The notes under the pieces: model-generated | Told to the model about the DNA's origin: nothing | What the model saw: the letters and a program-made list of their open reading frames with translations, nothing else | The model's database searches: none | From: UBA1189 sp045126595 | Lineage (GTDB): Bacteria; Bacteroidota; Bacteroidia; Bacteroidales; Bacteroidaceae | Direction of reading: 5' to 3' | Length of the DNA stretch: 27,202 bases | Assembly (NCBI GenBank): GCA_045126595.1 | Contig: JBGVOS010000156.1 | Span: 1 to 27,202 of the forward strand | Part shown: positions 1 to 7,136 of the stretch, piece by piece | Numbering within the stretch: position 1 is the first letter of the stretch | Layout of the letters: every line of letters begins with the position of its first letter | Program-made: the position numbers and the translations under genes

Positions 1-50
1 GCAAACAAAGTGCAGAAGAGAGCCACAAGCATAATAGAGATTTTTCTCAT
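1..50 (-). CDS. N-terminal fragment of a secreted protein (truncated by window edge)
   Basis: An ATG at 50-48 on the minus strand opens a frame that reads MRKISIMLVALFCTLF and leaves the window. This is a typical signal peptide: a basic start followed by a hydrophobic core. It resembles the signal peptide of the GH95 enzyme just upstream (MRRTRILLAALLCTVL), with matching M-R-basic, I-x-L, A-L-x-C-T positions. The gene lies 147 bp downstream of the GH95 stop on the same strand. Nothing of the mature protein is visible, so no function can be given. A second extracellular enzyme is a plausible guess from the neighbour only. Confidence 0.55.
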   Translation of the reverse strand, partial: MRKISIMLVALFCTLF

Positions 51-109
51 GGTGAATGAATGTGTTAAATGGTTTGTAATATAGTTTTTGTTAATAGTTG
101 TATTGTTGT

Positions 110-191
110 GTCATTCTGAGCAACGCGAAGAATCTCGCAAAGTACCTTGGCAAAATCCCAACGCGGGCTCCTTCACTGCGTTCAGGATGAC
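110..191. repeat. GTCATTCTGA-type palindromic intergenic element
   Basis: The element opens with GTCATTCTGA (110-119) and closes with TCAGGATGAC (182-191), an imperfect terminal inverted repeat. The inner segment is of the 'AGCAACGCGAAGAATCTCGC' type. Elements with GTCAT termini and a GCGAAGAATCTC core are a familiar dispersed intergenic family in Bacteroidetes genomes. A second, diverged member is at 24225-24320. It lies immediately 3' of the GH95 gene, where its folded RNA could help end or stabilise the transcript (inference). Confidence 0.65.
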
Positions 192-197
192 AGAAAT

Positions 198-2753
198 CTA
201 TTTTTGTGTCGTATGGTCAATCTTCACGGTTTGTCCCTTCTTGCAACGTATGGTGGCGATGCCGTGCTCATCGACCTTAACCTTTACCTTCTTGCCGTCT
301 ATTGTGACCTTGGCCTCGGTAATGGCTGTGGCTCCACGAGTGCAACGTACACGGAGCGGAGCACCGGCGTTGCTCACGATGGTCACCTGCTGTGCCTTAC
401 CATCCTTCCAGTTGAAGTCTACAGTGAAGTTGCCCATAGCCTTCATGCCCGTCACCTTACCCTGTGCTTCCCATACGGTGGGTAGAGCAGGCAGGATGTT
501 GATGTAGCCGTGAGCACTTTGCATAAGCATCTCGGCGATACCAGAGCACACACCGAAGTTACCGTCAATCTGGAACGGAGCATGAGAGTCGAAGAGGTTA
601 TAGTAAATACCCCCTGCCCAGGCGTTCACACCATACGAGGTGGAGTGTTTCAGGGCGTTCTTAATGATGAGGTGGGCATGGTCACCGTCCTGGGCACGTG
701 CCCAGAGGTTCACCTTCCAGCCCATCGACCAACCTGTGGCTACATCGCCACGCAACTTAAGTGAATTTACGGCAGGGGTGAAATACTCGCTCTCGGGCGT
801 AATCTGGTCCATAGGGAAGAGAGCCATCATGTGCGACATATGGCGGTGTCCGCGGTCGTTAGAGATATCAAACGGAGTATATTTCCACTCACGCAATAGG
901 GGATCACCCGTCTTCACACCGTTGTAGGTTTCACCCCATCGGCCGTTGTATACCTCGGTGTGGAGTCCGCGGTCGGTCTTGGCAAGATGATAATCCAGTT
1001 TCTTGACATCCTCCTTGGTGAGACCCAGTTTTTTTGCTCCGAGAATATCGATAGCCTCCTTCACGTTCTCGAAGAGATAGTAAATCATCTGCTGGGCATG
1101 AGCGGTTCCGTCCTCGGTCTGATTGTCGTGCTGTTCGGCACTGAACTCGTTGGGGGCTACCAAAGTGCCGTCGGGAGCATATTTGTAAGGAGTATGATAG
1201 TTGCGTACATTGGGCTGCTCGTCCTTGATGTTGTCGAAACCACGATCCTCGATCAGACGGTGGAACCAAAATTCCGCTGCGCTCCACATCACGGGGAAGG
1301 CCTTCTTCAAGAACTCCTTGTCTTGGGTGTAGCGCCAATGTGTCCAAAGGTGGCTGGTATACCAAACATTGGCTACAAGGTAGTTGTCGCCCCAGGTGCT
1401 CATGCTGTTGTAGAGCGATGATTCGGTGAGTACACTCCAGCCGTGCCCGTTGTTGTACTTTTCACCCACGCGTTTCCAACCCTCGCTCTGGGCTCCGCGA
1501 ATGATGAAATTAACAAAAGGCTTGTGCAGGTCGCTGAGGTTGGTAATTTCAGTGGGCCAGTAATTCATCTGGATGTTGATGTTGGTGTGTACGTCCGAGT
1601 TCCAGGGGGAATCTGTACCACGGTCGTTCCAAATTCCTTGCAGGTTATTGGGCGCTGCGATGGGTTTGCGATTCGAACTGATGGCAAGGTAACGGCCGTA
1701 GTGGAAGTAGAGCTGTTCGAGGAACAGATGGTCGTTTGCCTTGCTGTTCCCAGCGGTATTGTTAGGATAGTAATTGTCGATGAGTGTCTTGGTATCTACC
1801 TTCGGGGTCTCAAGACCGAGGTTGAGGGTCATACGCCCCGTGATGGCTGTGAAGTCGGCCACGTGGTCGGCCTCCACGGCTTCGAAGCCTTTGGCAATGG
1901 CTGCCTCGATGGTAGTCTTTACATTGGTATCCACTTGTTCTACGGTCTCTTCAGTGAAGTAGGTGTCGAGCACCTCCATGTCACCGTTAAAGTTGGTAGC
2001 TCCCTTAAGATAGAAGGTTACCTCTGTAGCGTTTTCGACCTTGATGCCATCGGGAGTTGCAGTAATTGTAGCATCTTCATCGGCTACAACATGCAGACGA
2101 GCCGCATACTTCACGGTCATCGAGCCGGAGAATGAGGCCGCATTGTTCTTATACATTACCTTGCTGGCATTGATGCTACTGCCGGGTTTGAGAGAGAACA
2201 CGAGGTTCATCTTATCGATGCCCTCACTTTTGTACTGACCCGCAATCACTTGGTCGGGAGCCGAACTGAGATACTTGCGTACCTGTTTAGTACCGTTCGC
2301 GTTCGTGAACTCTACACCGGCCACACCCTCCTCGATATCAAGGTAGCGCACATAGTCGGTCACACCTTTGTCCCAAATGTTGATGTCATTGTTGGTGATA
2401 ATTACCGAACCGAAGTTCATGAATGTGCGGTTACCACTAGCTGTGCCCACTACGTTGGCAGGACCGCTCCAGAGTGTCTTCTCATTGAATTGCAGCTCCT
2501 CGCGAGCCACACCACCGAATACCATACAGCCCAGTTCGCCATTGCCTAAAGGGAGAGCATACTCCATCCAAGGATAGCTTACGCCTGTTGCCTCGGCTGA
2601 AGTCGTGTACCATAGGGTGTTCGGATTCTTAGGTGAGTAGGTTGTGATACCTTGGATAGATGAAATCTCACGCTGGTCGTTTTGCGCTTGAATCATGTCG
2701 GTCGTAAGGACTGTGCATAGGAGTGCGGCGAGTAGGATACGAGTTCTACGCAT
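198..2753 (-). CDS. GH95 family alpha-L-fucosidase-type glycoside hydrolase
   Basis: The 851-residue protein begins with a signal peptide (MRRTRILLAALLCTVL, probable cleavage near residue 23), so it acts in the periplasm or outside the cell. It matches GH95 along its length: an N-terminal beta-sandwich with WMEYALPLGNGELGCMVFGG (about 62-81) and NEKTLWSG, then the (alpha/alpha)6 barrel. GH95 signature residues are visible. They are the paired Asn region in HTNINIQMNYW, a Glu in FSAEQ equivalent to the usual SPE general acid, and the base-activating Asp in QIDGNFG (D730). Characterised GH95 enzymes release alpha-1,2-L-fucose, some act on L-galactose, and they invert configuration. No susCD genes are adjacent, and the gene has its own promoter and appears monocistronic or leads into the partial gene at 1-50. 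Family is certain; exact substrate is inferred. Confidence 0.93.
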   Translation of the reverse strand: MRRTRILLAALLCTVLTTDMIQAQNDQREISSIQGITTYSPKNPNTLWYTTSAEATGVSYPWMEYALPLGNGELGCMVFGGVAREELQFNEKTLWSGPANVVGTASGNRTFMNFGSVIITNNDINIWDKGVTDYVRYLDIEEGVAGVEFTNANGTKQVRKYLSSAPDQVIAGQYKSEGIDKMNLVFSLKPGSSINASKVMYKNNAASFSGSMTVKYAARLHVVADEDATITATPDGIKVENATEVTFYLKGATNFNGDMEVLDTYFTEETVEQVDTNVKTTIEAAIAKGFEAVEADHVADFTAITGRMTLNLGLETPKVDTKTLIDNYYPNNTAGNSKANDHLFLEQLYFHYGRYLAISSNRKPIAAPNNLQGIWNDRGTDSPWNSDVHTNINIQMNYWPTEITNLSDLHKPFVNFIIRGAQSEGWKRVGEKYNNGHGWSVLTESSLYNSMSTWGDNYLVANVWYTSHLWTHWRYTQDKEFLKKAFPVMWSAAEFWFHRLIEDRGFDNIKDEQPNVRNYHTPYKYAPDGTLVAPNEFSAEQHDNQTEDGTAHAQQMIYYLFENVKEAIDILGAKKLGLTKEDVKKLDYHLAKTDRGLHTEVYNGRWGETYNGVKTGDPLLREWKYTPFDISNDRGHRHMSHMMALFPMDQITPESEYFTPAVNSLKLRGDVATGWSMGWKVNLWARAQDGDHAHLIIKNALKHSTSYGVNAWAGGIYYNLFDSHAPFQIDGNFGVCSGIAEMLMQSAHGYINILPALPTVWEAQGKVTGMKAMGNFTVDFNWKDGKAQQVTIVSNAGAPLRVRCTRGATAITEAKVTIDGKKVKVKVDEHGIATIRCKKGQTVKIDHTTQK

Positions 2754-2789
2754 ATGGTTTTGTGTGTATGGTTATTATGGTTATCAATG

Positions 2790-2820
2790 GGCAAAGATAC
2801 GTATATTTTTCTATATTCCA
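2790..2820 (-). promoter_or_regulatory. Bacteroidetes-type promoter for the GH95 gene
   Basis: On the minus strand TTTG (2820-2817) is followed after exactly 19 bp by TATCTTTG (2797-2790). This matches the Bacteroidetes primary-sigma consensus of a -33 TTTG and a -7 TAnnTTTG. Transcription would begin about 30 nt before the GH95 start codon at 2753, so the gene does not depend on read-through from the helicase. Confidence 0.7.
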
Positions 2821-2907
2821 AAACTTTGAAGGAGTAAAGGCTATTGTGCTGTAGTTGTTACCGTAGCAATACAACAATAGAATAAAGGACAACTTTTTAG
2901 AACGAGT

Positions 2908-2933
2908 GAGGACACATCTCGAGATGCGTCCTC
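2908..2933. terminator. Hairpin between helicase and GH95 genes, probable terminator
   Basis: GAGGAC and GTCCTC flank the palindrome CATCTCGAGATG with one mismatched pair on each side, giving a long GC-rich stem. It sits about 80 bp past the helicase stop. The T-rich run (TTTTCTCC) is on the plus-strand side, so as a terminator for the leftward operon it lacks a good U tract. Role is inferred from position. Confidence 0.45.
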
Positions 2934-3014
2934 TTTTCTCCTTCAGTATATAGAATGTGATTCTCTTCTGTAGGACTTTCTGTGTGTGCCGGATTTATGT
3001 CTATGCGTGCAATG

Positions 3015-4325
3015 TTATGCCTGCCCGTCTGTTTTGGGAGTATTGTTGCGTTTGTTCCCACGACGATTTTTCCCGCCACGGCTCTTTCCTTGTGAACTCT
3101 TGCCTTTATCATGGCCTTTGCCTCTACGGTGATTGCCGTTGCTTCTTCCTTTTCCTCGGCTAGTACGTTTCTTGGGGTTATACTCAGGAGCCTCACCTAG
3201 GCCTTCGGGGATGGGGAGCTTGTGTACCTCACGGCCGATGAACTCTTCGATGGCTGCAAAGCGTGACTGGTCGTCCACAGCTACAAAAGTAATGGCACAG
3301 CCATCGGCACCAGCACGAGCTGTACGGCCTATGCGGTGCACATAGTCTTCGCAGTCGTGTGGAGCGTCATAGTTAATGACCAGACGTATGTCGTCTATGT
3401 CGATACCACGCGATACAATATCGGTGGCTACGAGAATATCGATGCGTCCGCTCTTGAACTCGCGCATTACTACATCGCGTTGCGACTGGTCGAGGTCACT
3501 GTGCATCTCGCCCACATTGAGTTTCATGCGCTTGAAGGCAGCGGCAATCTCTTTCACCTTGGTTTTCTTAGACGAGAAGATGATGACGCGCTCGGGCTTG
3601 GTATCTTTGAACAGACTCTTGATGATGCCGAGCTTTTGCGTCTCGTAGCATACGTAAGCAGTTTGCACAATCTTTTCGGCAGGCTTATTCACGGCGAGGC
3701 GTACCTCTACGGGGTCGCGGAGGATGCTGGCGGCGAGTTTCTGTATTTTGTCGGGCATAGTAGCCGAGAACATGATCGTCTGGCGGTTCTCGGGCAGCTG
3801 CTTGGCAATCTGCATGATGTCTTCATAGAAACCCATGTCGAGCATGCGGTCGGCCTCGTCAAGAATGAAGAACGAAGTACGCGAGAGGTCTACATTCCCC
3901 AATGAGATATGACTGATGAGACGTCCCGGAGTGGCGATAATCACATCGGCGCCGAGCGAGAGGCCACGGCGCTCCTGTTCGTAGCGTATGCCGTCATTGC
4001 CACCATATACGGCCACACTGCTCACGGGTACATAGTAGGAGAAGCCCTCCATGGCCTGGTCGATCTGCTGTGCCAGTTCACGGGTGGGCGACATGATGAT
4101 GCAGTTGATGGCATCGTCGGGGTATCCGCCGTCGCTGAGCATGCTGAGGATGGGCAGCAGGTAGGCTGCTGTCTTGCCGGTACCTGTTTGGGCTACACCG
4201 ATGAGGTCGCGTCCTTCAAGTAAAGGCGGTATGGTATGCTCCTGGATGGGGGTGCAGGTGGTGAAGTTCATTGCGTCGAGTGCATCGAGCACATCGTCAT
4301 TGAGATCGAGATCGTAAAAGTCCAT
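3015..4325 (-). CDS. DEAD-box ATP-dependent RNA helicase (RhlE-like)
   Basis: The 436-residue protein has every core helicase motif in order: Q motif CTPIQ (24-28), Walker A AQTGTGKT (45-52), PTRELAQQ (80-87), TPGRL (132-136), DEAD (156-159), SAT (187-189), then IIFSSKK, DIVSRGIDI and HRIGRTARAG in the second RecA domain. After about residue 385 comes a disordered tail of Lys, Arg, Gly and Asn, typical of RhlE-group helicases and used for nonspecific RNA binding. It should unwind short RNA duplexes in the cytoplasm (ribosome assembly, RNA turnover, cold adaptation in known relatives). The start lies only 9 bp past the LptF/LptG-type gene, so the two are co-transcribed. The precise subfamily cannot be fixed by eye. 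Confidence 0.93.
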   Translation of the reverse strand: MDFYDLDLNDDVLDALDAMNFTTCTPIQEHTIPPLLEGRDLIGVAQTGTGKTAAYLLPILSMLSDGGYPDDAINCIIMSPTRELAQQIDQAMEGFSYYVPVSSVAVYGGNDGIRYEQERRGLSLGADVIIATPGRLISHISLGNVDLSRTSFFILDEADRMLDMGFYEDIMQIAKQLPENRQTIMFSATMPDKIQKLAASILRDPVEVRLAVNKPAEKIVQTAYVCYETQKLGIIKSLFKDTKPERVIIFSSKKTKVKEIAAAFKRMKLNVGEMHSDLDQSQRDVVMREFKSGRIDILVATDIVSRGIDIDDIRLVINYDAPHDCEDYVHRIGRTARAGADGCAITFVAVDDQSRFAAIEEFIGREVHKLPIPEGLGEAPEYNPKKRTSRGKGRSNGNHRRGKGHDKGKSSQGKSRGGKNRRGNKRNNTPKTDGQA

Positions 4326-4334
4326 GTATGCAAT

Positions 4335-5447
4335 TTATTTCGATGCTTTTCTATAAAGGTACACACCGATGATGAGAAATGTTATATTAGGTATCCACAC
4401 AGCTATGACTGGCGACATGTTGCCATTGACAGCAAAGGAGGAGGAGATTGTTTGGAATACGATATACCCAAAACTTAGTGCTATGCCGATGCCGAGGTTG
4501 AGTCCCATTCCTCCCTTGACCTTCTTTACCGAGAGGGCTGTGCCGATAAGCGTTAGGATGAAGGCTGCAAACGAGGTGGCTATGCGTTTGTGATACTCAA
4601 TCTCAAACTCTTTGATGTTGGCAATACCGCGGCGGCGCTGTTTGTCTATATACTGTTTTAGCTTTGGGGAGGTAAGTGTTTCTTGCTGTTTCTTTGTGAT
4701 GAGCAGATCGTAAGGCTCGAACTGTATAATGGTGTCCGTCTGCAGGCCGTTGGTGATATGTTCCAGCGTGTCAGTGAGGATACGGTGTTGCCAGTTCTTG
4801 GCCTTCCACCGATAGGGATTCTCTTTGTCTCCCGCATAAACCAAGGTACGTGCGGTGAAGTGTGATTTCATGGAGTTCCCCTCAAAACTGTCGAGTGAGA
4901 AGCGGTAAGCGGTATTGTTGCTACTCTCAAACCGTTCAATGTAGGCTATGACGTTGGGCTCCACCTCCATTTGTATGTTGCGGGCAGTCTCTACTTTCTT
5001 TTTTTTCTTGTAGGTGTTCTCGAATTCGAGGCGTACCACGTTGCCTTTGGGGATGACGTATGCACCTAATCCGTAGGTGAGAATTGCGATAAGCAATGCC
5101 GAGAACATATAGGGCCACATCAGTCGGTGCAGGCTCGTTCCCGTAGAAAACATGGCAATGATTTCAGAGTTTTCGGCCAGTTTCGAGGTGAAAAAGATGA
5201 CGGCAATGAAAACGAATAGTGGACTGAAGAGGTTGGAGAAATAGGGAATGAAATTGAGGTAGTAGTCAAAGATAATGGCGTTCCACGGTGCGTCATTGGC
5301 TACAAACTTGTCGATGTGCTCATTGTAGTCGAATACTACTGCAATGGAAATAATCAGTGCAATGGAGAAAAAATAGTGGCCCAGGAACTTCGTTATGATG
5401 TACCTGTCCAAACGACCGAATAGCTTACCTTTGAATAGCTTTTTCAT
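4335..5447 (-). CDS. LptF/LptG-type (YjgP/YjgQ) lipopolysaccharide export permease
   Basis: This 370-residue membrane protein has the YjgP/YjgQ layout. Three transmembrane helices come first (FLGHYFFSIALIISIAVVF, LFSPLFVFIAVIFF, MFSALLIAILTYGLGAYVIP), then a soluble beta-jellyroll periplasmic domain of about 150 residues, then three more helices near the C terminus (FAAFILTLIGTAL, IGIALSFGYIVF, WIPNITFLIIGVYLY). LptF and LptG work with the LptB ATPase to pull LPS out of the inner membrane. Bacteroidetes usually encode two paralogues at separate loci, and I cannot say which this is. It sits between a DUF2795 gene (37 bp gap, containing a hairpin) and the helicase gene (9 bp gap). Confidence 0.9.
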   Translation of the reverse strand: MKKLFKGKLFGRLDRYIITKFLGHYFFSIALIISIAVVFDYNEHIDKFVANDAPWNAIIFDYYLNFIPYFSNLFSPLFVFIAVIFFTSKLAENSEIIAMFSTGTSLHRLMWPYMFSALLIAILTYGLGAYVIPKGNVVRLEFENTYKKKKKVETARNIQMEVEPNVIAYIERFESSNNTAYRFSLDSFEGNSMKSHFTARTLVYAGDKENPYRWKAKNWQHRILTDTLEHITNGLQTDTIIQFEPYDLLITKKQQETLTSPKLKQYIDKQRRRGIANIKEFEIEYHKRIATSFAAFILTLIGTALSVKKVKGGMGLNLGIGIALSFGYIVFQTISSSFAVNGNMSPVIAVWIPNITFLIIGVYLYRKASK

Positions 5448-5459
5448 CTATAGAGTAAA

Positions 5460-5478
5460 GCCTGCCAAGGTGGCAGGC
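5460..5478 (-). promoter_or_regulatory. Intercistronic hairpin ahead of the permease gene
   Basis: GCCTGCCA and TGGCAGGC form a perfect 8-bp stem with a 3-nt AGG loop. On the minus strand it is followed by TTTACTC, and it ends about 12 bp before the permease start codon. It could be a weak terminator or attenuator after the DUF2795 gene, or an RNA-processing or stability site that sets the relative dose of the two products. Structure is seen; role is inferred. Confidence 0.5.
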
Positions 5479-5484
5479 GAATGC

Positions 5485-5706
5485 TTAGTACTCTTCCTCG
5501 TCAAAGAAGAAGTCCTCCTTGCTGGGATAGTCGGGCCAAATATCTTCGATGCTTTCGTAGATTTCGCCTTCGTCTTCCATCTCTTGAAGGTTCTCGACTA
5601 CTTCCATCGGGCATCCTGAGCGGATGGCATAATCGAGAAGTTCTTCTTTGGTTGCAGGCCAGGGTGCATCCTCCAATTTGGATGCGAGTTCAAGTGTCCA
5701 GTACAT
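5485..5706 (-). CDS. DUF2795 small acidic protein
   Basis: The 73-residue protein MYWTLELASKLEDAPWPATK... matches the short DUF2795 family conserved across Bacteroidetes, including the segments APWPATKEELLDYAIRSG, EVVENLQE and EDEGEIYESIEDIWPDYP. It is strongly acidic, has no signal peptide or membrane segment, and ends in an acidic FFFDEEEY tail. Function is unknown. It has a good Shine-Dalgarno-like GGAG about 8 nt before the ATG, unusual for this phylum, and its own promoter at 5750-5779. It is the first gene of a DUF2795, LptF/G-type permease, helicase unit. Confidence 0.9.
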   Translation of the reverse strand: MYWTLELASKLEDAPWPATKEELLDYAIRSGCPMEVVENLQEMEDEGEIYESIEDIWPDYPSKEDFFFDEEEY

Positions 5707-5749
5707 ATTCTGTTCTCCTTATTATTAAAGCGTTTTGTAAATGAGGGTG

Positions 5750-5779
5750 CAAAAGTATAACTTTTTTCCTCAATTGCAA
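5750..5779 (-). promoter_or_regulatory. Internal promoter for the DUF2795, permease and helicase genes
   Basis: On the minus strand TTG (5779-5777) and TACTTTTG (5757-5750) are separated by 19 bp, fitting the Bacteroidetes -33/-7 consensus. The -33 part lies inside the last codons of the adenosyltransferase gene. This would let the DUF2795, permease and helicase genes be transcribed independently of the two genes upstream. Confidence 0.65.
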
Positions 5780-6336
5780 TCGTTCTTCCAAGAAATTTCG
5801 TCTACGCTTTCCAATTTGTTCAAGAAACGGGCATATACGAACAGGAAATCTGACAGTCTGTTTATGAATGACAGCAGATTAGGGCATACAGGAGCCTCTT
5901 CGGCTAATGCCGTAACCATGCGTTCGGCTCGGCGGCATACGGTGCGGCATACGTGGCACTGGGCTGCAGAGGTGGAGCCTCCTGGTAGAATAAAGGTGCG
6001 TAGTGCGGGCAGTTGGGCGTCGAGTGCGTCGATATACTTTTCGAGTTGTAATACATGGGTGGAACTGATGGCGCAGGGAGGTGTCTTGTCTTCGGTATAT
6101 GGCATGGCCAGGTGGGTGCCTACATCGAACAGACGTGACTGTATCCATTGTAGCTTGTGCGTCTCGGATGCGGCATGTGCTCCTGTCATTGCAGCCAGCA
6201 GACCGAGGTGGGCGTTCAACTCATCGATGGTGCCATAGGCATCGAGCTGTAAGCTGCATTTTTTGATGCGGCTTCCCCCAATGAGTGAGGTGGTGCCGCT
6301 ATCGCCTCCGCGAGTGTATACATGACTCTTTTTCAT
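5770..6336 (-). CDS. PduO-type ATP:cob(I)alamin adenosyltransferase
   Basis: The 188-residue protein shows the three conserved PduO-type blocks: the N-terminal ATP-binding TRGGDSGTTSL (8-18), the central LPGGS (117-121) with RTVCRRAER (131-139), and NRLSDFLFVYAR (159-170). The enzyme transfers the 5'-deoxyadenosyl group of ATP to cob(I)alamin to make coenzyme B12, and folds as a trimer of five-helix bundles. It begins 16 bp after the methyltransferase stop, so the two are probably co-transcribed. No other cobalamin genes are nearby; in Bacteroidales the coenzyme typically serves methylmalonyl-CoA mutase. Confidence 0.93.
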   Translation of the reverse strand: MKKSHVYTRGGDSGTTSLIGGSRIKKCSLQLDAYGTIDELNAHLGLLAAMTGAHAASETHKLQWIQSRLFDVGTHLAMPYTEDKTPPCAISSTHVLQLEKYIDALDAQLPALRTFILPGGSTSAAQCHVCRTVCRRAERMVTALAEEAPVCPNLLSFINRLSDFLFVYARFLNKLESVDEISWKNDCN

Positions 6337-6352
6337 ATCTGAAGGGGTTTGT

Positions 6353-7018
6353 TCAATCTTTGAGGTTTATCCAGTAGGTCTCTTTGTGGCGCGAGCGGTC
6401 GAAGAATAGTAAACCGATGTGCGTGAGGTCGTAGCTGATACCCGACGGGTGGTTCTCTTGCAGCTTCTCCCACCAGTCGTGCTTTTCTTTGTTGGCGTGT
6501 ATGTCTTCGATGATAAGCAGGGCGTGGTCGGTGGCATAGGGTAGGGCAGAGGCTACAATCTCTTGGTAGTGTTCGGTATGGGCGATATGGAGTATGTCCA
6601 TCTTCCCTGTTTGATGAACTGAATCGTAAAAAAGTGCCATTTCATCGCCGTTTTTTACCTCTACCTCCGGATACTCGGAGAGTAATGGTCGCATGGCTTC
6701 GCTGCATGCATCAGATGGAGTTATGGCTATGCATCGGGCCGAGGGGCAGGCTTTCGCCATAGCAAAGGTAGAGAGCCCTGCGCCCACCTCAAGTATTGTG
6801 TCGGGTTGTATGTAATTGGCCAACCGGAAGAGCAATTTGTTCGTTTCATCTGGATAAGAAGGAAGGCGGCTGCTGTATTTTTTGCTCATCTCTTCGAGGT
6901 CCGTATAGCTGTAATAGGGCGACTGCTCGCGCAGCACATGCTGCACGAAGTAGAAGTCGCTGGGGCTCTGTACGCCATAGCCCAGCGAGTTGCGTATCCT
7001 TCTTAGCCACTTGTTCAT
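6353..7018 (-). CDS. Class I SAM-dependent methyltransferase
   Basis: The protein has 221 residues from the ATG at 7018; a GTG lies one codon upstream but the ATG is the likelier start. It carries the Rossmann SAM-binding glycine motif ILEVGAGLSTFAMA (EVGAG at 77-81). A strand with an acidic end (MDILHIAHTEHY) and LLIIEDIH, the position of the metal/SAM acidic residues in O-methyltransferases, follow. The fold resembles catechol-O-methyltransferase-like enzymes, but the substrate is not readable from the sequence. It is the first gene of the leftward cluster, divergent from dgt with 118 bp between start codons. Confidence 0.8.
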   Translation of the reverse strand: MNKWLRRIRNSLGYGVQSPSDFYFVQHVLREQSPYYSYTDLEEMSKKYSSRLPSYPDETNKLLFRLANYIQPDTILEVGAGLSTFAMAKACPSARCIAITPSDACSEAMRPLLSEYPEVEVKNGDEMALFYDSVHQTGKMDILHIAHTEHYQEIVASALPYATDHALLIIEDIHANKEKHDWWEKLQENHPSGISYDLTHIGLLFFDRSRHKETYWINLKD

Positions 7019-7041
7019 CACGACGTTGTTTTTGTTGGCAA

Positions 7042-7058
7042 CAAAAGTAACAAAAATA
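7042..7058 (-). promoter_or_regulatory. Candidate -7 elements for the methyltransferase gene
   Basis: Two overlapping-scale matches to TAnnTTTG lie on the minus strand: TATTTTTG (7058-7051) and TACTTTTG (7049-7042). A clear -33 TTTG is not seen at the right distance. Either would give a leader of roughly 20-30 nt. Confidence 0.4.
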
Positions 7059-7091
7059 GGCGAGTATGCCCAAGCGAAACGAAAAAAGATG

Positions 7092-7099
7092 TACTTTTG
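7092..7099 (+). promoter_or_regulatory. Candidate -7 element for dgt
   Basis: TACTTTTG matches TAnnTTTG and lies 37 bp before the dgt ATG. No -33 TTTG is found about 20 bp upstream, so this is a partial match only. Confidence 0.4.
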
Positions 7100-7136
7100 T
7101 GTCTAAATATAGTATAACTGTCAAAAGAAATCCGTT

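Noticed and set aside
1443..2135. Open frame of 230 codons opposite the GH95 gene
   Set aside because: Antisense to a well-supported enzyme, with no recognisable features.
3336..3905. Open frame opposite the DEAD-box helicase
   Set aside because: Antisense shadow of conserved helicase motifs; no start context or domain of its own.
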